64,000 nt of DNA from Sympetrum striolatum (Eukaryota; Arthropoda; Insecta; Odonata; Libellulidae): the NCBI GenBank assembly GCA_947579665.1, contig OX388347.1:41238943-41302942 (forward strand). Direction: 5' to 3'. A model generated the notes under the pieces. That model had not been told where the DNA came from. It made no database searches and saw nothing but the letters and a program-made list of their open reading frames with translations. Below are positions 58,696 through 64,000 of the stretch, piece by piece; position 1 is the stretch's first letter, and every line of letters begins with the position of its first letter. Both the position numbers and the translations under genes were made by a program.

Positions 58696-61600
58696 ACATA
58701 CTCAGACGACCATTCCCTAACCAGAAAAATCCAATTAGCTGGGATTTGTGAAATTGCAGAAGAAGTAAAATAAATGTACTGTTTCTACATTCGGACCAGG
58801 CTGGGCTCGGGCTGAACAAGGGACGGGCCGGGCTTGGGTTGAAATTATCAGCCCATGCAGACCTCTACACCCTGTATATGTATCCTATTCCTGATGTACC
58901 TACTATCAAAATTTCTGTAAATGAATATGTATTTCGATCTTATTGCTAACATTTATATTTTTTTATACATTTTTTGTGTAGTCATTATTATTCTATCACT
59001 ATTATGCAAGAGAAAATAAACAACCTGCGAGAATAAATAAATAAACAACTCGTAGCGTGTAAGTCTATTTACAAAGTCCATACTTCTAGCCTTTGCTATT
59101 AGTGCTCCCCTATTTTACTCCTACCTTGCTAGTATAAAAAGTTATGGGTTATATAATCAATACTCCATGTCCCATAATCAATACTCCATGTCCCATAATG
59201 TCTTATAATTTTCAAAGATAATTTCCCAAACATTTTAGTGGTATTCTCTTGAGGGATATAAAAATAATACAAAGAATTTCAGGAAGTGTGAAGTGATCAA
59301 AGATGATGATAAAATGGAGGAAGGAAGTGTATAGCTTTTCCTCTGCTTCTCTCTATACTAACTATAGCACCTTATTTAATTACATCACTTTTTATGAGCT
59401 ATGCTTACGATACTTTGGAAGAGAAGGAAATTCCTACCAAACCATTCATTATGATTCATTAAATATGTTATGAAAAAATGTGTAATACATGATTATCATG
59501 CATCAATTTCTTACATTGATGACTGTATGCTCAGTAATCTTCTACCTTGAATCTTGAAATTCTTATGTGAAAATTCTTTTATATATGTATTTAAATACTA
59601 TAAAGTAATAAATGCTCTTAGTATTATCAGTTGCTCATATGTAAGAATGCTTAACATAAATCATTATGTTATTTTCAGGAAGGTTTTATTTTTCTGGAAT
59701 TATATTTTATGGCTGGAATTCAGGAAACATTTGCGACAACCCATTACTACTAATTATCTAATTAACAAATCTCTACAGTGCTTAATTTCCCCAAATGCTC
59801 TGAAGACCTCTAAGGTATCTACAAAAAGATGGGGGATAAAAAACTGTATTAATAATTATAGACCAATATCCCTAGTCTCTCAGTTTAAAAAAAAAATTGA
59901 ATATGTCTTTAGTACTCATTCAATCGAATTCCAAGAAAAATCCAATACTTTATCCTGTTCACAATTAGTTTTTCGCAAGAGCAAGTCTATAAATGAGGCC
60001 CTCTTTCATGCTGTCAATTACATTGCCGAGCATCTCAATTTGAACGAAAGTATCCTTGTTATATTCTTTGAAATCACTTTTGCTTTCAATTCTGTTGATC
60101 ATAACCTTGTTAATAACATAACCTCTAATACCTAGAGAACAACAAAATATTGTTCTGTAGGTATTAGATGTGTAGCCCACAACTGGCTTAAGTCCAATTT
60201 AGATAAGCGACATCTGATAGTCTGTGTCTAAAAATGGAAAAAGATATCTATCTGACCCAAAACAGGTGCCCTCTGGCATACCTCAAGGCTCCATCCTCAG
60301 CCCTATTCTTTTTCTTGTTTTTTGTTAATGATCTACCTGGGTATCTAACCACAGTCAACAGTAATAGTGTTATTATGTATGCTGATGATATGAATGTATT
60401 AATGGCCACCTCATGTATGAAAGATTATGTCAGAGGCAGAGCACAAGCCCTCCAGGTGATAACAGACTGGTGCAATTTCAACTGCTTAACCCTAAATATG
60501 GGTAAAACACAAACAATACTGTTTATTACTTCTTTCCGTAAATTGCTTGGTTTTACCCCCAGTAGTGACCTGGATCTAACCACTATCACAATTATGTTTT
60601 TAAGTATTCCTCTTGACCCTCAGCTGGACAGCTCATATTGATTATACACCTCAAAAAAAGGTGAAAATTTTTTATCTTAGTCCCAAAGTTGTTGGCATTA
60701 AGTTCTGCAATGCATTGCCAGCCAGAATAAAAAATATCACATCCTTCGATACCTTTAAAAACGCTTTACATAAATAACTCTTGGGAAAATGTCTCTTCAA
60801 AACAGATGAATTTTTTAATGACTAACCTTTCATCTAAGTTAATCTACACCTTGTCGACTATTTTTCAATGTGTACCTTATCTTATTTTTTATTTTGTATA
60901 TTTTCTTGTATATTTCTATTTATTTTGTATATTTGCTTTTTTATTTTTTTAATATTTAGTATTTTGTATATTATAATGACTTGATAATTCTATTTCTTTG
61001 AAGACTCCTATACATTTATTTTTCATGTCATTGGGCAGTAAAAGTATTATTATTATTATAGTGATTTATGCTCCTCTACTTTAACCTAGGAATCTTTGAT
61101 ATATTTCAGGCATGCCGTGGGGATAAGTTTGGTGAAGGAGTACAAGCAGATGGAAGAACTACAAGACAAACGTTCCGGGTGGACAAATTAAAAGACCATG
61201 TTGAAATAAATCATTTGATCCTCTGCTCAACTTTTGAAGGTATATACTAGTTTTGAAGGAACTAATTTTTGGGTTAAAACATTTTTGAAGTGAAAATTAA
61301 GCTTATATTCCCTCAAGAAAGTTATTTTTGGCTATTATTCTTAATGCACAAGAAGTAGAACAAATTCCTCTGCTACTCACTCTTTAGTCTACAGAAAGAA
61401 TGTTTTTGTAATAGTTTTTCATGGAAGACAAAATATCTTAAGTAGTATATGAATGGAAAATCATAAATATTGATTCTTTGATTGGAGAATTTTTCATTCC
61501 TAAGTGGAAATGCCCCATTATCCTATAACACACAATGCCATTGTTAAAAATGTAAGCAATGAATAAGTTTACATTAAAAAATAATACCAGAATTGAAGTA

Positions 61601-63239
61601 TTTCATAACTACAGATTGCATTTTATAATGATACTGTAATTATATTTTGCACTTGCTGTAGCGCCTGTTGATTCTCAACGGGGAGAATAGAAGTAGAAAT
61701 AAATACTGTCCTTTTATTAAAAAGAAGATAATCTAAAATGCATCATTTTAGATTCATTCGATGGGACAGTTTACCGTTGAATTACCATAAACGAAACTTT
61801 TCTGTGAAAATCCCAATACTTATTCTCTCATAATTTGTTGCTGAAATTTATTAATTTGGTCATCTGAATATTCATTTTCATATAATATTTCTCCCAAACT
61901 TATCTCAGGTTGACAAAAATGATTCTTCTTAATTTGATTTTGAACTTGAAATAGAGCCTGCGAACGATATTTCCATTTATATTTCCAATACAAGAAACCA
62001 AAAAATGAAAATTGTACTTAAGTTTACAAAGCCTCCTTGACTTAATATTCAATCTCATATCTTTCAAATGAACAATTTCTTCGATAAAGTCAACATTCCT
62101 TCAAAGATTATAAAAACATATTCAAAGATAAAAATAGGATAAACATCACCACCTTTAAGGATTAATTTTCATAAATGCGCAAAGGTAATACGGAAACGCA
62201 TAAGCAAATAATAGAAATAAATATTACTGTGAAAACAACCGATATTTTTACGGAATGTAACGAAAACACCACATAAGCACTGAATAATTTCATTAACACA
62301 AACAATATCACGGAAATGTAAGTTGAAACGGAAACTACGATTAAACTTATAATTTTATGGTAAACAATTATGTTGATGTAAATAAAACATGGTTGCTACA
62401 GAAGCTTAAACAAAATTCGAAAAACTTTCTTAAATAACTCATTAATTCTCAATGTCTACTTATATATAAACTCATGAGCTAGAATCAATAATCACCTAGA
62501 TAGTTAAGGGAATGGGTTGTTTACAACCTCAGGATTTGGATAAAATATTCACGTACTTTATCTAATTGTGCGCAATTTCGAATCGAAAACGATATTTCAC
62601 GACCATAAGAAGAATCTTCTTTCTTTTCTCCTTCTTTTGGTGCTTCATTCAACTTTCTAGGACCATTATTTTTAATTTAATTTTGAAATAGAATTGAACC
62701 CTGCTACGAAAAAACTGACCTCTACGTGTATTTCTTATGGAAAGGTTTTGACCCGTCTGGGCTCGAACCGTGGACCTTAGGGAAATAAAAAGTAGCCTAT
62801 ACTCTGCACAGGGTTGACTTTTTATAATGTAGAAAATTTAAAAGTTTTGTGACTCTCGGTTCTCGAGTTTTTAGCGAACATACACACACACACTCTATTT
62901 TATATTATAGATTGAAAACTAAGAGTTTTGCCTGCATATCTACTTCTTTTCACAGGTCATTTTGCCCTTGGACCAGAAAAGAGTAAAGGTTCTCTTTTCA
63001 TCAGAAAATTATGTTCTGTTATGGAGGAAGAAGCAAGCAGAGATGATGGTGTAAGGAAGCACATCCTTGCTCTCCTTACAGATGTGATTAGGGAAACAGC
63101 CAATGCAGATATTCCTGTAGGAGGGGAAATTAAAAAGCAGCAACCAGCATTGATAATGACACTTGTTTATTTGTATCATTTTAAGAATAAGGAAGAAATT
63201 CCAAATGAATTCTTGCAAAGGTTATCCCTAAGCACATAA
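57179..63239 (+). CDS. Caspase-like cysteine protease with substituted S1 pocket
   Basis: Four exons join in frame: 57,179-57,443, 58,019-58,197, 61,110-61,239 and 62,956-63,239 (phases 0, 1, 0, 1). The first Met is at 57,191, giving 281 aa; the true N-terminus may lie upstream. Large subunit: KYRGLAIIAIFHEF, NTEVDRKLLENGFRKL, then the catalytic His (104) in VIITHGNRNGTLYAWDG and Cys (146) in HACRGDKFGEG. A short linker has VQAD/G (155-158), a plausible processing site. Small subunit: NHLILCSTFEGHFALGPEKS and KGSLFIRKLCSVMEEEA. Caspases cleave after Asp in apoptosis or development. Here the residues that bind Asp look replaced (see findings), so specificity is uncertain. Introns 3 and 4 contain a LINE and a family B repeat. 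The fold call is firm; the orthologue is not. Confidence 0.87.
58019..58197 (+). CDS. Caspase-like exon with catalytic His
   Basis: Acceptor TTATTTTTCAG, donor GTGAGT. Completes a Val codon and encodes SCDPINDECETFALVIITHG through KMKLLIFH. The His codon is 58,075-58,077. The last residue, His, takes the place of the usual Gln before the Ala-Cys of the active site. Confidence 0.88.
58629..58695. repeat. Trinucleotide tail and CT/CA microsatellite
   Basis: TAATAATAATAATAATGCCG followed by TCTCTC and CACACA runs, in caspase-like intron 2. The TAAT tail plus GCCGTCTTTTTT resembles the start of a minus-strand family A LINE terminus, but the diagnostic GGCGAGATTGAGAC segment is absent. Confidence 0.7.
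59155..59196. repeat. 21-bp tandem duplication
   Basis: AATCAATACTCCATGTCCCAT repeated twice without change at 59,155 and 59,176 (unit 21 bp). Confidence 0.75.
59700..61050 (+). mobile_element. LINE fragment in caspase-like intron
   Basis: Sense orientation to the gene. Reads LINKSLQCLISPNALKTSKV, NNYRPISLVSQFKKKIEYVF, then FFEITFAFNSVDHNLVNN (first RT Asp region, with Asp lost), PLAYLKAPSSALFFFLFFVN (PQGS box region), VIMYADDMNVLM (intact YADD) and CLTLNMGKTQTILF. It then decays. The 3' end near GGGCAGTAAAAGTATTATTA carries a TTA-type tail (to about 61,050). Several stops and frameshifts. Jockey/CR1-like. Confidence 0.85.
61110..61239 (+). CDS. Caspase-like exon with catalytic Cys
   Basis: Acceptor TTGATATATTTCAG, donor GTATAT. 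Encodes ACRGDKFGEGVQADGRTTRQ and the start of the small subunit (VEINHLILCSTFE). The Cys codon is 61,113-61,115. VQADG is the likely interdomain cleavage site. Confidence 0.9.
61662..62912 (+). mobile_element. Unclassified interspersed repeat, short copy (family B)
   Basis: Same order of blocks as 24,971-26,712: CTGTTGATTCTCAACGGGGA hairpin at the left, the AAAGCCTCCTTGACTTAATA block, GACCCGTCTGGGCTCGAACC (a reverse B-box-like GGTTCGAGCCC), GAAATAAAAAGTAGCCTATA, CTCGGTTCTCGAGTTTTTAG and the CACACACTCTATTTTATATT right end. It sits in the last intron of the caspase-like gene and has no coding capacity. Confidence 0.7.
62956..63239 (+). CDS. Caspase-like last exon (small subunit)
   Basis: Acceptor TTCTTTTCACAG. 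Completes Gly188 and encodes HFALGPEKSKGSLFIRKLCS, then HILALLTDVIRETANADIPV and QQPALIMTLVYLYHF, ending at TAA. The GSxFIxxLC core and the final hydrophobic strand are typical of the small subunit, but the SWR segment before it is not present. Confidence 0.88.
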
Positions 63240-63261
63240 TTCAAAAGTGAGTAAATGTGTG

Positions 63262-63410
63262 AATAAATTTATAGCAATACAAACTTGCTTGCATGCCATC
63301 TTGTTGATAACTGAGCTATTGTGAAAGAGCGAGTATGGTTGAAACTTTATGCCAAAAGATCAGGAGAAAATTTTAATCCTGTGGGTTAATTTTTGTGCTA
63401 TAGCAATAAA
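63262..63410 (+). promoter_or_regulatory. Candidate polyadenylation signals of the caspase-like gene
   Basis: AATAAA at 63,262-63,267 (23 nt after the stop) and again at 63,405-63,410. The second leaves a more usual 3' untranslated length. Choice between them is not possible from sequence. Confidence 0.5.
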
Positions 63411-63419
63411 ATATATTTT

Positions 63420-64000
63420 TATGATGTTTCTTGCTGAAGATGAGTAAGTAAAATATTAAATCCCGAGAACATGCTTTCTTACTAAAAGCAATTAAAACGT
63501 TTTTTTTTTTCATATTTGCATTTCAGTTCAATCCTGAAATATTTTTCTTCATCAATTACTACTTGATCAGTAAATATTAGTTTCTATGTTGTACATTTTT
63601 TCTGTAAATTGATACTAATAAATTTTCAATGCTGTAAAAATATTAAATCTTTTTTAAATATTCAGGCATTCCCATGATTTCTACTATGATATATTCCTAC
63701 CTGTGTTTTAGATGGGGGAAAGAGGGAAAAATTGATGTTTTAGTTTTAGTTGAAATTATTTAGCTAAAGATAGTGGCTTGATTTGATTATTCAACTGTTA
63801 ATTCAACTTTTAAAATACAGGATTATTTCATATTGTAAATAAGTTATGCTTACTTCACTAAATAACATTGAATTTTTGTAATCAGTGCCAAGATTGACTA
63901 TCTATCAGTGAAAATAGAAATTGTTTAGATACCAGCTATGCGACAAAGGTAGGATAACAAAACAATGAATGACAAATTTAGAGAACAAAGTAAAAACAAA
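63420..64000. other. Right edge, no supported gene
   Basis: AT-rich sequence after the caspase-like gene; no frames or repeats stood out. Confidence 0.45.

Noticed and set aside
60234..60641. A separate small gene encoding a YADD-containing protein
   Set aside because: YADD and the surrounding motifs are those of a LINE reverse transcriptase, and the segment continues the decayed LINE that starts near 59.7 kb.

Overview
The window is AT-rich animal nuclear DNA, most likely from an insect or another arthropod. I base this on introns of 75-80 nt beside multi-kilobase ones, GT-AG splice sites, a DNAJC17 gene, a caspase-like gene, and many decayed transposable elements (non-LTR elements, a Penelope-like element, mariner, Tigger/pogo, tRNA-derived SINEs). 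I see no prokaryotic gene layout, CRISPR array or rRNA. I do not name a species.

Layout. 1-24.9 kb holds no convincing multi-exon gene. It carries LINE 3' ends that share one terminal sequence and a TTA-type tail, a tRNA-derived SINE pair, a Penelope-like element (about 7.9-9.25 kb), a mariner copy with an insertion (12.13-13.24 kb), several strong inverted repeats (best at 20,950-21,117), a longer LINE fragment (21.7-23.3 kb, minus) and one orphan GC-rich terminal exon (23,758-23,892). 24.97-26.71 kb and 61.66-62.91 kb are two copies of an unclassified interspersed repeat. 28.19-28.28 kb is a 15-bp minisatellite. 31.3-37.2 kb is a block of diverged long repeats, T-rich on the plus strand to about 36.07 kb and then turning into an inverted, A-rich copy.

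Two protein-coding genes can be modelled, both on the plus strand. DNAJC17 has five exons (37,556-46,311) and encodes a J domain, an RRM and a charged C-terminal helix, 358 aa in my model. Its 6.25-kb third intron holds a LINE that is itself interrupted by a 3.56-kb Tigger element flanked by TA on both sides. A caspase-like gene has four exons that join in frame (57,179-63,239). It keeps the catalytic His/Cys pair, but by manual alignment all three residues that normally form the Asp-binding S1 pocket are replaced. About 1.2 kb upstream lies a recent 275-bp tandem duplication carrying two copies of a 54-nt exon-like segment with splice sites.

Between the two genes sits a 4.4-kb element (50,029-54,470) with terminal inverted repeats and GGATATCC/GGATGTCC-rich ends. 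It contains a decayed minus-strand multi-exon gene that I read as DUF4806 family. It is the least familiar mobile element here. All coordinates come from reading the sequence by eye; no alignment or database search was run.
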